A stretch of 64,000 bases of DNA from JAHFUI01 sp039931615 (GCA_039931615.1 JBDTRR010000012.1:1-64000), one strand, 5' to 3'. Numbered from the stretch's first letter, positions 34,937-44,466 are shown. Numbers and translations: made by a program. Notes: a model not told the origin generated them from the sequence alone.

Positions 34937-35822
34937 TTAGATCTGAGGTGGAACTGGGTGACCGGGACTGGCGATCCTGATCCGGGCGTCAACAATCCGG
35001 CAACCTTTGCCGGCGGCGAGCGCCATGACCGGGTTGAAGCTCAACCATCTCCGGGATCGCTTCGGCCAGCTGGGAGACGCGTAACACGACGTCCCGGAGT
35101 GCTGCCACATCAGCCGCGGGGCGGCCGCGATACCCCTGCAAGACCCGAGACGCGCGGCCGTCGCGCAGGAGCTCGTCGGCGTCCTGGTCCGTCAGGGGCG
35201 CGATGCGAAACCGCATGTCACCGAGAATTTCGACCTGTGTGCCGCCGAGCCCGAACCCGACCAGCGGGCCGAATAGGGGATCCACGGTCAGGCCGACGAT
35301 CGTTTCGACCGCCGCCGTGATCATCGGCTGGATCAGCACGCCGTCGGAGGCGTCAGCCGACGGCGGCTCGGGGGTGGACGCGCGGATCGCGCGAAAGGCG
35401 TTCTGAACCTCCTGGGCGGTCGTCAGGTTCACGCGCACGGCGCCGATGTCGCTCTTATGCACCACTTGCCGCGACGCCAGCTTCGCCACCACTGGAAAGC
35501 CGAACCCGGCCGCCAGCGCCGCCGCCTCCTCGGCCGTCCGGGCCACCGCGCCCGCCGCCACCGGTAACCCGAAGGCGTGCAGCACGGCATGCGCGTCCTC
35601 CGTCGTCAGCCATCCTTCGCCCTGCCGGGTGATCGCCTGACGGCAGATGTGTCGCGCCGCGTCGACCCGCACGTCATCGCAGCCCCAGAACAGGCCCGGC
35701 GACTGACCACGCCACCGGCTGTAGGCGGCGATCTTCGCCAGCGCGCGCGCGGCGTTCTCCGGGAACGCGTAGGTCGGGATGGTTTCGCCATCGACGCGCA
35801 GCGGATCGCTGTCCCAGGAGGA
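34937..35822 (-). pseudogene. ADP-forming acyl-CoA synthetase, ATP-grasp C-terminal part
   Basis: The frame reads IPTYAFPENAARALAKIAAYS (split: IPTYAFPENAARAL, AKIAAYSRW), then the ATP-grasp module EDAHAVLHAFGLPVAAGAVA, GFPVVAKLASRQVVHKSDIG, VLIQPMITAAVETIVGL, PLFGPLVGFGLGGTQVEILG. This is the C-terminal half of the acetate/acyl-CoA ligase (ADP-forming) or Pat-like protein. The N-terminal CoA-binding half is missing, cut by the MgtA-like gene, and near 35045 the frame breaks inside ELxLNPV; the true end ( NPVMALAAGKGCRIVDARI, stop 34937-34939) is in another frame. Confidence 0.75.
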
Positions 35823-35829
35823 GATACCG

Positions 35830-38373
35830 ATGATCGCGAACGAGCGGGTTGAGACGGACGGACCTCTCTCCATGTCTGACGCCTACTGGAGCATTGACGC
35901 CGACATCGTCGTCAGGGGACTGGGCTCGGCAGAGCAGGGCCTCACAACCGCTGAGGCCACGCGGCGGCTTCGCGAGCATGGACCCAACCATGTTCGCGAG
36001 CACCGTCGCCTCACGCGGATGCGCGTGGTCGTGAATCAGATCCGAAACCCGCTCCTTTGGGTGCTGATTTTCGCGGCGGGGGCATCGGCCATGACCGGCG
36101 AGGTGGTGGATGCCGTCATCGTCTTGGTGATCGTACTGGCGACGGTGAGCATCGGCTATGGGCGCGAGTACCACGCGGCGGCGGCGGCGGCGGCGCTGCA
36201 GGCGCGCGTGCGTTCGAGAGCGCGCGTGCTGCGCGATGGGCAGTCCATTCACGTGCCGACCGAGGAGATCGTGCCAGGCGATGTGGTCCTGTTGTCGGCC
36301 GGCAGCCTGGTGCCCGCGGATGGCCTGATTCTGGAGGCCTCGGACTTCTTCGTCAGCGACGCGGTCCTGACCGGCGAGAGCTTCCCGGTTGAGAAGCGGT
36401 CAGGGCCCGTGGCCGCCACCGCAGGACTGCGCGATCGGCTCAATTGTGTCTTTCTCGGCACCAATGTGCGGAGCGGTACGGCCCGCTGCCTGATCGCGAA
36501 CACCGGCCTCGAGACCCAATTCGGCGCCATCGCGCACCGTCTGACGTTGCGGCCGCCTGAAACGGAGTTCGACCGCGGGATTCGCCGGTTCGGCTACCTG
36601 CTGGCCAGCGTGATGCTGGTCATGGTCGTGGTCGTCTTCATCGTCCACGTGCTCAACGGACGGCCGCCGATGGAGACGATGTTGTTTTCGATTGCGCTCG
36701 CGGTCGGGCTCAGCCCCGAGCTGCTCCCGGCGATCTTGAGCGTCAATCTCGCTCGCGGCGCGCAGATGATGGCGCGGCGCGGCGTCCTGGTTCGGCACCT
36801 GACGGCGATCGAGAATCTCGGCAGCATGGATGTGCTCTGTACGGACAAGACGGGCACGCTCACGCAGGGGGTGGTGGTGCTCGAGGGGGCGTACGACGCC
36901 CTCGGCGTCCCGTCGGAGGGCGTGCGCCGGGTCGCCGCCCGGAACGCGGCGCTCGAGACCGGCCTTCCAAGTCCGCTCGACGATGCCATCCTCAGGGACG
37001 GTGCGCCCGATCTCACGGCGGTGCGAAAGCTGGCCGAAATCCCGTTTGACTTCGTCCGCAAGCGGGTCAGTGTGGTGGTGGAGGCGGAAGGCCACACGTC
37101 CCTGATCACCAAGGGTGCGTTTCGCCACGTGCTCGAGATCTGCACGCGGTCTGCCGAGGGCTTGCTGCTCGATGCCGCCGGGAGAGCGCGCCTCGAGGCG
37201 CGCTACCAGGCCTGGAGCGAACAGGGGATTCGGGTCCTGGCCGTCGCCTCACGAACGATTGCACCACAGCCCACCTACGGTCGAGACCTTGAGCGGGAGC
37301 TGAGCTTCGCCGGGTTCCTCACCTTTCTCGATCGGCCAAAGGAAGACGCCGCCGAAGCCATTCGCAGCCTGGCCGCGCTGGGGGTGTCGATCAAGATCAT
37401 CACGGGCGATAGCAAGCCCGTCACGCAGCACCTCGCCGGCCTGGTCGGTATGCGCGCCGACCGCGTGCTCACGGGCAGTGACCTGCAACGCCTGTCCGAC
37501 GAGGCGCTGTGGCGGGTGGCCGAAGCCACCGATCTCTTCGTCGAGGTGGATCCCAACCAGAAGGAGCGCATCATCCTGGCGCTCAAGAAGATGGGGCACG
37601 TCGTCGGCTTTCTCGGGGACGGTGTCAACGACGCGCCCGCCATGCATGCAGCGGACACGAGCCTGTCTGTCGAGGAGGCGGTCGACGTCGCCCGGGAGGC
37701 GGCGGATTTCGTCCTGCTCGACCGCAGCCTGGATGTCATCGGCCGCGGCATTCAGGAGGGACGCAAGACCTTTGCGAACACGCTGAAGTACGTGCTCACG
37801 ACGATGAGCGCCAATCTCGGCAACATGATCAGCATGGCCGGCGCCTCGTTGTTCCTGCCGTTCCTCCCGCTCCTGGCGAGCCAGATCCTGTTGAACAATC
37901 TGCTGTCCGACGTGCCGGCGATCGGCATTGCCGACGATGCCGTGGACCCGGAGCTGATCGAGCGGCCGCAGCGCTGGAACATGCGCTTCATTGGCCGCTT
38001 CATGGTGGAATTCGGGGCGGTCAGCTCGCTGTTCGACTTCCTCACATTTGGCGTGCTCCTGTGGGTATTCCGGGCCGGGCCGGACCTGTTCCGGACCGGA
38101 TGGTTCGTCGAATCGCTGCTCACGGAGTTGGTGATCGCGCTGGTGGTGCGCACCCGCAGGCCCTTCTACCGAAGCCGTCCGGGGCGAGTGCTGTTGTGGT
38201 CGACAGCGTTACTCATGGCACTGACCTTCGCGCTGCCCTATCTGCCCTTGATCGGGGTGTTCGGGTTCGTGCCGTTGCCGGGTCTGCTGTTCGTAACGGT
38301 GACGGCGATTACCGCCCTATACGTCGTCGCGACAGAGATGACCAAGAGTCGCTTTTACCGACACGTGGTATGA
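35830..38373 (+). CDS. Magnesium-type P-type ATPase (MgtA/MgtB-like)
   Basis: 847 residues from ATG 35830 (ribosome site GGAGGAGA). Actuator TGES (DAVLTGESFPVEKRS), helix 4 VGLSPELLPAILSVNLARGA (MgtA signature in place of PEGLPA), DKTGTLTQG, KGA (LITKGAFRHVLE), TGDSKPVTQHLAGLVGM, GDGVNDAPA and C-terminal helices with LLASQILLNNLLSD. P3B-type magnesium uptake pump of the inner membrane, with standard family length. No MgtC or Mg-sensing leader is visible; the leader is occupied by the ligase remnant on the other strand. Confidence 0.9.
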   Translation: MIANERVETDGPLSMSDAYWSIDADIVVRGLGSAEQGLTTAEATRRLREHGPNHVREHRRLTRMRVVVNQIRNPLLWVLIFAAGASAMTGEVVDAVIVLVIVLATVSIGYGREYHAAAAAAALQARVRSRARVLRDGQSIHVPTEEIVPGDVVLLSAGSLVPADGLILEASDFFVSDAVLTGESFPVEKRSGPVAATAGLRDRLNCVFLGTNVRSGTARCLIANTGLETQFGAIAHRLTLRPPETEFDRGIRRFGYLLASVMLVMVVVVFIVHVLNGRPPMETMLFSIALAVGLSPELLPAILSVNLARGAQMMARRGVLVRHLTAIENLGSMDVLCTDKTGTLTQGVVVLEGAYDALGVPSEGVRRVAARNAALETGLPSPLDDAILRDGAPDLTAVRKLAEIPFDFVRKRVSVVVEAEGHTSLITKGAFRHVLEICTRSAEGLLLDAAGRARLEARYQAWSEQGIRVLAVASRTIAPQPTYGRDLERELSFAGFLTFLDRPKEDAAEAIRSLAALGVSIKIITGDSKPVTQHLAGLVGMRADRVLTGSDLQRLSDEALWRVAEATDLFVEVDPNQKERIILALKKMGHVVGFLGDGVNDAPAMHAADTSLSVEEAVDVAREAADFVLLDRSLDVIGRGIQEGRKTFANTLKYVLTTMSANLGNMISMAGASLFLPFLPLLASQILLNNLLSDVPAIGIADDAVDPELIERPQRWNMRFIGRFMVEFGAVSSLFDFLTFGVLLWVFRAGPDLFRTGWFVESLLTELVIALVVRTRRPFYRSRPGRVLLWSTALLMALTFALPYLPLIGVFGFVPLPGLLFVTVTAITALYVVATEMTKSRFYRHVV

Positions 38374-38421
38374 GATCCCAGCCGAGTTCGGCCGTAGGCG
38401 AAGTATGAAGGGGCGGCGAAG

Positions 38422-38535
38422 CCTTGGGAAATCGTCGATGGCGACCAGTGCGTCCGTTCCCTGGTTGAAATACTCAACGCCCAGTCGCTCACCAGTGTGG
38501 GTGTGCGCGAACCGCAGCCCTCGCGTGTCCGATGA
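38422..38535 (-). pseudogene. DUF882/YcbK peptidase-like fragment
   Basis: The minus strand reads GLRFAHTHTGERLGVEYF, NQGTDALVAIDDFPR, which matches the N-terminal motif of DUF882 (YcbK) M15-type proteins (THTGERL-x-VEYF...DAL-x-AI-x-xFLRD). Only this short segment remains; the zinc-ligand region is absent. Confidence 0.45.
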
Positions 38536-38590
38536 TCCGCCGTGCGCCCTAGCAGGCTCCTTGCAGAGAACGCTGTCAGGCGACAACTGC

Positions 38591-38606
38591 TGCCGGAAAT
38601 CCGGCA
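38591..38606. promoter_or_regulatory. Perfect palindrome TGCCGGAAATCCGGCA
   Basis: The same 16-mer occurs at 39811-39826. Here it directly abuts a weak sigma-54-like element (AGGCTGAGGCGCTGC, 38606-38620) above ATG 38646. Overlap with the -24 box would fit a repressor better than an enhancer. Confidence 0.45.
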
Positions 38607-38645
38607 GGCTGAGGCGCTGCGGCATTCGCAGCGGGAAGCAATCCG

Positions 38646-38876
38646 ATGACGATGGCCTCAATCGGTGCCCTGTGCTCGGCGCACATATCGACGCGGGTCA
38701 CGGACTTGGAAGGTCATGTGACGAAAATCATCTGTGGCGAATATGACAAATCGACCGGACGGTGCCGCCTGAAGCGATCAGCGCTTCAGGGCGGTCCATT
38801 GGCGCGACTGCTCGAACGCGTGTCCGAGGCGGGGCTCAACACGCGCAGCACACTGTGCGTGTTGCGCGCGAGATGA
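38646..38876 (+). CDS. Small cysteine-containing protein
   Basis: 76 residues from ATG 38646 (GGGAAG upstream). Core KIICGEYDKSTGRCRLKRSA, LQGGPLARLLERVSEAGLN, then TLCVLRAR: three cysteines, no signal peptide. It looks like a small cytoplasmic protein conserved around a C-x-EY-x5-C-R-LK motif; I cannot name the family. The promoter has a palindrome and a weak sigma-54 match. Confidence 0.5.
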   Translation: MTMASIGALCSAHISTRVTDLEGHVTKIICGEYDKSTGRCRLKRSALQGGPLARLLERVSEAGLNTRSTLCVLRAR

Positions 38877-38974
38877 ATGGAAAGCGACCGGTCACGCGAA
38901 CTCGGTAGCTACTCGGGCATCCGTCGGTTTGATTGTTCTGGATGCGAGCGTTACGGAGAAAGGTCCGGTTCCCG

Positions 38975-39193
38975 ATGTGTGCAAGGAAGAAGCTGATCGC
39001 TGTCGCCTGTCCTCTCTGCGGATCGGGCGCAGAGCTGCACCACGACGTTCGCGCGTCGCTGCTCTATTCATGCCAGGTCTGCATGCACGAATGGGAAATC
39101 GACCCGGCAGAAGAGACGTCGCTACCGGATCGGGTTGCCGAACGCCGGCGAAGGCGTTCGCGAGGCAAGCCAACTCGGCCTCCGAAACGGTAA
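38975..39193 (+). CDS. Small zinc-ribbon protein
   Basis: 72 residues from ATG 38975 (the frame extends upstream to a TTG at 38933). Two CxxC pairs 19 residues apart (VACPLCGSGAE ... YSCQVCMHEWEI) form a classic zinc ribbon, followed by a basic tail (RRRRRSRGKPTRPPKR). Likely nucleic-acid or protein binding; no specific family recognised. Confidence 0.55.
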   Translation: MCARKKLIAVACPLCGSGAELHHDVRASLLYSCQVCMHEWEIDPAEETSLPDRVAERRRRRSRGKPTRPPKR

Positions 39194-39219
39194 ACGGGCC
39201 GAGGGACCTCGACATGTGC

Positions 39220-39408
39220 CTATTCAAGGTCGGCGTGACGGGGTCGTCCGCTGGGGCGATCAGGTGTCCGCCCTGGCCGGCGACCGCCAGCCGGTCGTCG
39301 ACCTGCGTGACTCCTGGCGGCGCCCATCCGTACCGGAGTTCCATAGATGATGCCGGCAAAGATCGGGACCAGGGCACCAACGAAAAGGGGGCGCGGGTGG
39401 ACGCTCAT
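39220..39408 (-). CDS. Small exported or membrane protein, probably truncated
   Basis: 62 residues from ATG 39408, which follows a good ribosome site (TGAGGG) and a strong sigma-54 promoter (39485-39471). The N-terminus MSVHPRPLFVGALVPIFAG then IIYGTPVRMG is a signal or membrane helix; after ARSHAG the sequence becomes Arg/Pro-rich and non-protein-like, so a frameshift or 3' loss is likely. Confidence 0.45.
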   Translation of the reverse strand: MSVHPRPLFVGALVPIFAGIIYGTPVRMGAARSHAGRRPAGGRRPGRTPDRPSGRPRHADLE

Positions 39409-39470
39409 TCGTGACCCTCACTTCTGACGACGATTGCGAAAGTGGCTCGTGAAGCTCATCAGTGCTGTTC

Positions 39471-39485
39471 GCAGCACACGTGCCA
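39471..39485 (-). promoter_or_regulatory. Sigma-54 promoter reading left
   Basis: TGGCACGTGTGCTGC on the minus strand: TGGCACG exact, CTGC at -12 (one mismatch). Predicted start about 39459, 51 bases before ATG 39408. Confidence 0.65.
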
Positions 39486-39575
39486 TGGATTCATGCGGTT
39501 GAACGGTTAGTCGAGGGCAATGCCACGGTGGCCCGGGAGCGGGCGGAGACGCCGCTGGTGCTGGGCGAAGAAGGG

Positions 39576-39614
39576 CGTGCGGAATGCTCCGCACTTTGGG
39601 TGTGGAATATTCCC
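39576..39614. promoter_or_regulatory. Tandem GGAA/TTCC palindromes between divergent sigma-54 promoters
   Basis: TGCGGAATGCTCCGCA (39576-39591) and TGTGGAATATTCCCCA (39599-39614), 23 bp apart. They lie 91 bp above the leftward promoter 39485 and 259 bp above the rightward one at 39873. The rest of 39194-39900 shows no further gene. Confidence 0.55.
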
Positions 39615-39810
39615 CAACAACGTCGCAGTACTAATCATCTCGTCCCGCACGAGCGACATCATCGCCGGTTCGGGACGCGGGTCGTTTCTTTTCGCGATGG
39701 CCGCGTGGGCGGACCAATCGTTGCGAACCGGCGGACGCCGGAGAGCGTGCCGCAGGCGTTGCCGGGCGGGCAAGCGACGCGCGGCTGATCGATTGAGTCG
39801 ACGATGCGGA

Positions 39811-39826
39811 TGCCGGAAATCCGGCA
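39811..39826. promoter_or_regulatory. Perfect palindrome TGCCGGAAATCCGGCA (second copy)
   Basis: Identical to 38591-38606; 47 bp upstream of the -24 box of the efflux operon. Confidence 0.5.
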
Positions 39827-39872
39827 CTGGTCCATCGCATCAGAGCTGACCGAAACGACATCCGTTGCGGCG

Positions 39873-39887
39873 GGGCATATGACTTGC
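39873..39887 (+). promoter_or_regulatory. Sigma-54 promoter for the MacAB-type operon
   Basis: GGGCATATGACTTGC, exact GGCA and TTGC. Predicted start about 39899, two bases before ATG 39901, so the transcript would be nearly leaderless unless a later start is used. Confidence 0.65.
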
Positions 39888-39900
39888 TCTTGTCACGATC

Positions 39901-41130
39901 ATGGCGTTAGCCGGACCAGCGGCGGTCAGACACTCTGGCCCCAGCTTGATCGCACTGATCGAGCGCGAACGCCAGCGGCGTCACCGGCGACACCTTACGT
40001 GGTGGCTGGCACTGGGTGGCATTCCGATCGCCCTCGCCGGCGCCTGGATCGCCTTGCGGCCGGGGCCGGTACCGGTCGCCGCCCGGTTTCGGATGCAAGC
40101 GGTCTCACAGGGCGATCTGGTGCGCGAGGTCCGCGCCACGGGACGCATCGAAGCGGTGACCACTGTCCAGGTCGGCGCCGAAATCTCAGGCCGAATCGCG
40201 ACCGTCGAAGTCGACTACAACGCGCGGGTGAAAGCGGGCCAGGTGCTCGCCCGTTTCGATCGCGCTGCGCTCGGTGCGCAACTGGCGCAGACCGCGGCTA
40301 CGCTCGCCGCCGCGCGCGCCGCTCTCGAACAGGCCAGGACCGATCGTGAGCGGACGGCGGGCGACCTCGCCCGGGCCGAACAACTGCACGCCCGGGCGAT
40401 TCTCGCTGATGCCGACTATCGGACCGCCGTGGCGACGGCGCGCTTGAACGAGCAGCGCGTGACCGCAGCCGAGGCCCAACTCGCCGCGCAGCAAGCCGCC
40501 TATACCGTGGCCCGGACGAATCTCGATCACACGGTCATTCGGGCGCCGATCGACGGAGTCGTCATTACGCGCAATATCGATCCGGGACAGACGGTGGCGT
40601 CGATGCTGCAAACTCCCGTGTTGTTCACCGTCGCCGCGGATCTGCGCCAGATGCGTGTCGTGGCGGCGGTCGATGAGGCCGACATCGGCGAACTGGCAGT
40701 GGCGCAGCCCGTCTCGTTCACTGTCGACGCCTATCCCGACCGTGTCTTCCACGGCCTGCTGACGGAGGTCCGCAACTCGCCAGTCGTCGTGCAGGACGTC
40801 GTGACCTATGGCGCGGTCGTGGGGATCGACAACCACGACCTGGCGCTCAAGCCGGGCATGACGGCTTCGGTGCGCGTCCAGACGGCGTCGGCCGCTCACG
40901 TTCTCCGTGTTCCGAACGCGGCGCTGCGCTTCACGCCTCCGGGCCAGACCGGCCGTGACGCGCCGGGCGTCTGGGTGCTCGAGGGCGGCGCGGTCCATCG
41001 GGTTGTCGTACAACCGGGGATCTCGGACGGAGAATCGACGGTGATCGCGCCAGGTGGCCTGGCCGTCGGCGCGCAGGTGATCGTGGATCTCACGCCGGAA
41101 GGACGGGACGCCTATGGCGCCGGCCGCTGA
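39901..41130 (+). CDS. Periplasmic adaptor (HlyD/MacA family)
   Basis: 409 residues. One N-terminal transmembrane helix (LTWWLALGGIPIALAGAWIAL), then a biotinyl-lipoyl-like half (ATGRIEAVTTVQVGAEISGR), a long alpha-hairpin (about 110-200, Ala/Arg-rich) and the second lipoyl half (VIRAPIDGVVITRNIDPGQT), beta-barrel and membrane-proximal domains. It links the ABC pump to an outer-membrane channel. First gene of a three-gene operon; overlaps the ATPase gene by 17 bases. Confidence 0.88.
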   Translation: MALAGPAAVRHSGPSLIALIERERQRRHRRHLTWWLALGGIPIALAGAWIALRPGPVPVAARFRMQAVSQGDLVREVRATGRIEAVTTVQVGAEISGRIATVEVDYNARVKAGQVLARFDRAALGAQLAQTAATLAAARAALEQARTDRERTAGDLARAEQLHARAILADADYRTAVATARLNEQRVTAAEAQLAAQQAAYTVARTNLDHTVIRAPIDGVVITRNIDPGQTVASMLQTPVLFTVAADLRQMRVVAAVDEADIGELAVAQPVSFTVDAYPDRVFHGLLTEVRNSPVVVQDVVTYGAVVGIDNHDLALKPGMTASVRVQTASAAHVLRVPNAALRFTPPGQTGRDAPGVWVLEGGAVHRVVVQPGISDGESTVIAPGGLAVGAQVIVDLTPEGRDAYGAGR

Positions 41131-41854
41131 GGGTGTGGTCATCGAAACTGCCGCGCCCGCTCCTCTTCTGTCGCTGCGCGGCGTAACCAAGATCTACGGT
41201 GAAGACACCGCGGCCGTTCGAGCCCTCGACACCGTTGATCTTGACATCGAGGCTGGGGAGTTCGTTGCGATCACCGGCGCGTCCGGTTCGGGCAAGTCCA
41301 CGGCCCTGAGTATTCTCGGGTGCCTCGAGTTGCCGAGCGACGGCGACTACTGCATCGAGGGGATCCCGGCGCAGGACCTGTGGCCCGAGGTGCTCGCCGC
41401 GCTCCGCAATGCGCGGTTCGGCTTCGTGTTCCAGACATTCAACCTGCTGCCCAGGACCTCGGCGCTCGAAAACGTCGCGTTGCCACTGATCTATGCGGGC
41501 GTCGGGGCGCGCGAGCGGCAGCGCCGCGCCGCCGACGCGCTGGCGGCGGTCGGCTTGAGCGGACGCGAGGACGCCAGACCCAATCAGTTGTCGGGGGGGC
41601 AGCAGCAACGGGTCGCCGTCGCGCGCGCGATCGTCAACGATCCCGACGTGATCCTCGCTGACGAACCGACCGGCAATCTCGACACCAAGATGGGCGCCGA
41701 CATCATGCAGCTGATTACTCGACTGAATGCCGATCGCGGCATCACGGTGATCATGGTGACGCACGACGCCACCTGGGCCGCGTATGCGCCGCGCCAGGTC
41801 GTCTTTCGGGATGGACGTATCGTCTCCGACCAGGTCCGGAGCCGCCCGTCATGA
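41114..41854 (+). CDS. ABC transporter ATPase (MacB/LolD type)
   Basis: 246 residues. Walker A GASGSGKSTALSILG, Q-loop FQTFNLL, signature LSGGQQQRVAVARAI, Walker B VILADEPTGNLD, H-loop VTHD. The MacB/LolD subfamily is shown by FQTFNLLPR and EPTGNLDTK. It energises the permease encoded next; in classical MacB the two are fused, here they are separate genes with overlapping ends (ATGA at 41851). Confidence 0.9.
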   Translation: MAPAAEGVVIETAAPAPLLSLRGVTKIYGEDTAAVRALDTVDLDIEAGEFVAITGASGSGKSTALSILGCLELPSDGDYCIEGIPAQDLWPEVLAALRNARFGFVFQTFNLLPRTSALENVALPLIYAGVGARERQRRAADALAAVGLSGREDARPNQLSGGQQQRVAVARAIVNDPDVILADEPTGNLDTKMGADIMQLITRLNADRGITVIMVTHDATWAAYAPRQVVFRDGRIVSDQVRSRPS

Positions 41855-43059
41855 CGTTCTCGGCCGCCGCGCCTCTTGCCGTAACGGCGCTGCTGCGCAA
41901 TCGCCTGCGCTCGTTGCTCACGACGCTCGGCATCGTCATCGGCGTCGCCGCAGTGCTCATGATGCAGGCGATGGGCGAAGGGGCGACGGCGTACGTTGGC
42001 GAAGCGATTTCCGGGCTCGGGACCAACATGCTGATTCTCGTTCCGGGGTCCGCTCGCGGCATGGGCCCGCCGACGGCGGGGGTGCCACTGTTCTCGACGG
42101 CCGACCTCGAGGCAATTCGCCGCCAGGCGAGAAGCGTCGACCGCGTGGCGCCCGTGAACTCGCGGATGTTTCGCACGGTGGCCGCGTCGCGCAATCGCAA
42201 CGTCACCGTCGCGGGTGTCACGACGGAGTACTTCGACATCCGCCAATGGGGCGCCATCGAGGGGCGGCTCCTGACTCCCGAGGACACTCGCCGCGCGTCG
42301 CCGGTCTGTGTCGTCGGTCAGACCGTTCGGGATGCAATGTTCGAGGAGAATCCGGTTGGCAGGGAACTGCGGGTGCGTGATCTGGCCTGCCGCGTGGTGG
42401 GCGTGCTGGAGGCGAAGGGGTCCGCCGCGTTCGGGATGGATCAGGACGATATGGTGCTGATGCCCTTCACGACGTTCTCACGTCGTCTGATCGGGAACGA
42501 TCGTGTGGCGACGATCATGGTCTCGGCCGTGTCCACGGATCGGATCGACGACGCGAAGCGGGAAATAGTCGGGGTCCTGCACCAACGGCGGCACATCCTG
42601 CCCGGCGAAGACGATGACTTCGCGGTGCGCGATCCGCGGGAGATGCAGGCGGTGCTGCAGACCGTGACGGGAATGCTGACCACGCTGCTGGCCGGCGTCG
42701 CGGCGATCTCGCTCGTCGTGGGCGGCATCGGCATCATGAATATCATGCTGGTGTCGGTGACGGAGCGGACCCGTGAGATTGGCGTCCGTCTGGCGGTGGG
42801 CGCGCGGGCGGGGGACATCCTCGCCCAGTTCCTCGTGGAAGCGGTGATTCTGTCCGCGCTCGGCGGTGCCATCGGCGTGGGGGCAGGGCTGGCCGGCGCC
42901 TATGGCGTGGCCCATCTGATTCAGGTCCCCTTCGTGGTCCCTCGCGTGGCGATGCCGGTGGCCTTCGCCGTCTCCGTGCTCGTGGGCATCCTGTTCGGGG
43001 TGGTGCCGGCCCGGAAGGCGTCCCGCCTGAGCCCGTTGTCGGCGCTACGCTTTGAATAG
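41851..43059 (+). CDS. MacB/FtsX-type ABC permease
   Basis: 402 residues. N-terminal helix (LLTTLGIVIGVAAVLMMQAM), large periplasmic MacB-PCD domain (about 45-240), then three C-terminal helices (GGIGIMNIMLVSVTERTREIG - read as GGIGIMNIMLVSVTE and RTREIGVRLAVGA - and a final ARKASRLSPLSALRFE). Mechanotransmission-type exporter for peptides, lipoproteins or toxins; the substrate is unknown. Confidence 0.9.
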   Translation: MTFSAAAPLAVTALLRNRLRSLLTTLGIVIGVAAVLMMQAMGEGATAYVGEAISGLGTNMLILVPGSARGMGPPTAGVPLFSTADLEAIRRQARSVDRVAPVNSRMFRTVAASRNRNVTVAGVTTEYFDIRQWGAIEGRLLTPEDTRRASPVCVVGQTVRDAMFEENPVGRELRVRDLACRVVGVLEAKGSAAFGMDQDDMVLMPFTTFSRRLIGNDRVATIMVSAVSTDRIDDAKREIVGVLHQRRHILPGEDDDFAVRDPREMQAVLQTVTGMLTTLLAGVAAISLVVGGIGIMNIMLVSVTERTREIGVRLAVGARAGDILAQFLVEAVILSALGGAIGVGAGLAGAYGVAHLIQVPFVVPRVAMPVAFAVSVLVGILFGVVPARKASRLSPLSALRFE

Positions 43060-43181
43060 CCCAGACGGGACCACGACCGCCGCCCCTTCGATCCGGCCGT
43101 CGCGAACGGTATCGACCTCTTAATTCGCGCTGATGCTCTCGCCGGGTAGTTCGCGCGGGAGCTGGATGCACGATGGGCGGG

Positions 43182-44048
43182 CGGGTCCGATACCGGCGCT
43201 AGCGCTGATCGGCGACCGCCCAGCGGATAGGTGCGCGCGAGAGATTCGAGCGTCAACACCCGGGCGTAAGGACCATTGGAGGAGGCCCGGGCGAGAGCGG
43301 GGAGGACGTAGCGGGCGAACAGGACGACACCGGCAACCAGCGGCATAGCCACCCAGGCAATTCGCACGATCACCCGAACCCCCGGGCGACCGTCACGGCC
43401 CCGAAACGCGCAGTACGTGGCGACGCCGAGAACATAGGCAGGTGCCACCGCGGCGTGTTGCTTGAATCCGGCGGCCGCGAATGGCAGCACGATCGCGCCG
43501 ATGCCGTTGAGGAATGATCCTCCTGCGACGAACCGTGCGGCCAACAGCGTGGCAAGCAACGTCAAGGTCAACGTTGGCACTTCGCCGAGTCCCGCAGCCA
43601 GCCAGGCCATCGGTGTGTAGGCCACCGGATGGATCAGAAAGAGACCGCCGGCCGAACGGCCGATCGCCGGCTGCCGGGGGGCGAGCCGGGCTAGCAGGCA
43701 TTGCACCAGCCACGCGTTGAACACGTGGAGAGCAAAGATGAGCATGTGAGGCGGCTCTGGACGGAGGTCAAATACAGCCCCGAAGATGGTGAACGCACCC
43801 TGCAATGAAAAAAACCGCTGCTCGAAAATCTGAATCCACGAAGGCCATCTCGGCGTGACCGCCGACGCCAAGGCGACGAAGTCATCCACGGCGTAGAACG
43901 TGGTAAACGCCCCTCTGAACACGGCGATCGCCAAACCCAGCAGGAATGCCGCCGTCGCGTAGATCGGCACTCGACGAGCGCGTAAAGGCGCAACCGGACC
44001 CGGAGGGTGAGCCGGGTCGGACGACCGGCGCAAGAAACGGCGCAACAC
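43182..44048 (-). pseudogene. Multi-pass membrane protein, truncated
   Basis: From ATG 44048 about 289 residues look real: several helices (YATAAFLLGLAIAVFRGA, GVVLFARYVLPAL), a DD motif early (FYAVDDFVALASA) and FKQHAAVAPAY, as in membrane glycosyltransferase-like or PMT-like proteins with an acidic pair in the first loop. After LARTYPLGG the frame turns into non-protein-like sequence and runs on to 42921 inside macB antisense, so the C-terminus has been lost. Confidence 0.55.
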
Positions 44049-44077
44049 GGTTGGTAATGTACCCGAACGCGTCCCCG

Positions 44078-44466
44078 TCAGCCGGCGACGGCTGGCTCGG
44101 CGGCATCGGCCGGGCGAAACTGCATGTGGTAGAGGCGGGCGTAGAGGCCATCGCGCGCGAGGAGCTCTGCGTGAGTACCGCGCTCCGAGATCACCCCGTT
44201 GTCGAGCACGAAAATGACGTCGGCGTTTCGCACCGTCGCCAGACGGTGGGCAATCGTGATCGACGTCTTGCCCTGCATCAGCCGCGAGATCCCTTGGAAA
44301 ATCAGCGCTTCCGACTCCGGATCGAGCGCCGCCGACGGTTCGTCCAGGAGGAGGATGGGCGCGTTGCGGATGATGGCACGGGCAATCGCGATGCGCTGAC
44401 GCTGACCGCCCGACAGCGTGTCCCCGCGTTCGCCGAGAACGGTGTCATAGATGCCGTTTTCCGCAC
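44078..44466 (-). pseudogene. ABC exporter ATPase domain, C-terminal fragment
   Basis: The minus strand reads ENGIYDTVLGERGDTLSGGQ, RQRIAIARAIIRNAPILLLD, EPSAALDPESE, then ITIAHRLATVRNADVIFVLD (frame change near 44280) and a normal C-terminus (LYARLYHMQFRPA). Signature, Walker B and H-loop are present, but Walker A and the membrane domain are absent. A remnant of a fused exporter, cut close to the palindromes at 44521-44556. Confidence 0.7.

Noticed and set aside
38606..38620. AGGCTGAGGCGCTGC as a firm sigma-54 promoter
   Set aside because: Only GG, C and TGC match, and it abuts the palindrome; kept as weak support only.
39220..39408. Sense as a complete functional gene
   Set aside because: Promoter and start look real, but the C-terminal half is low-complexity Arg/Pro sequence, so it is listed only as probably truncated.
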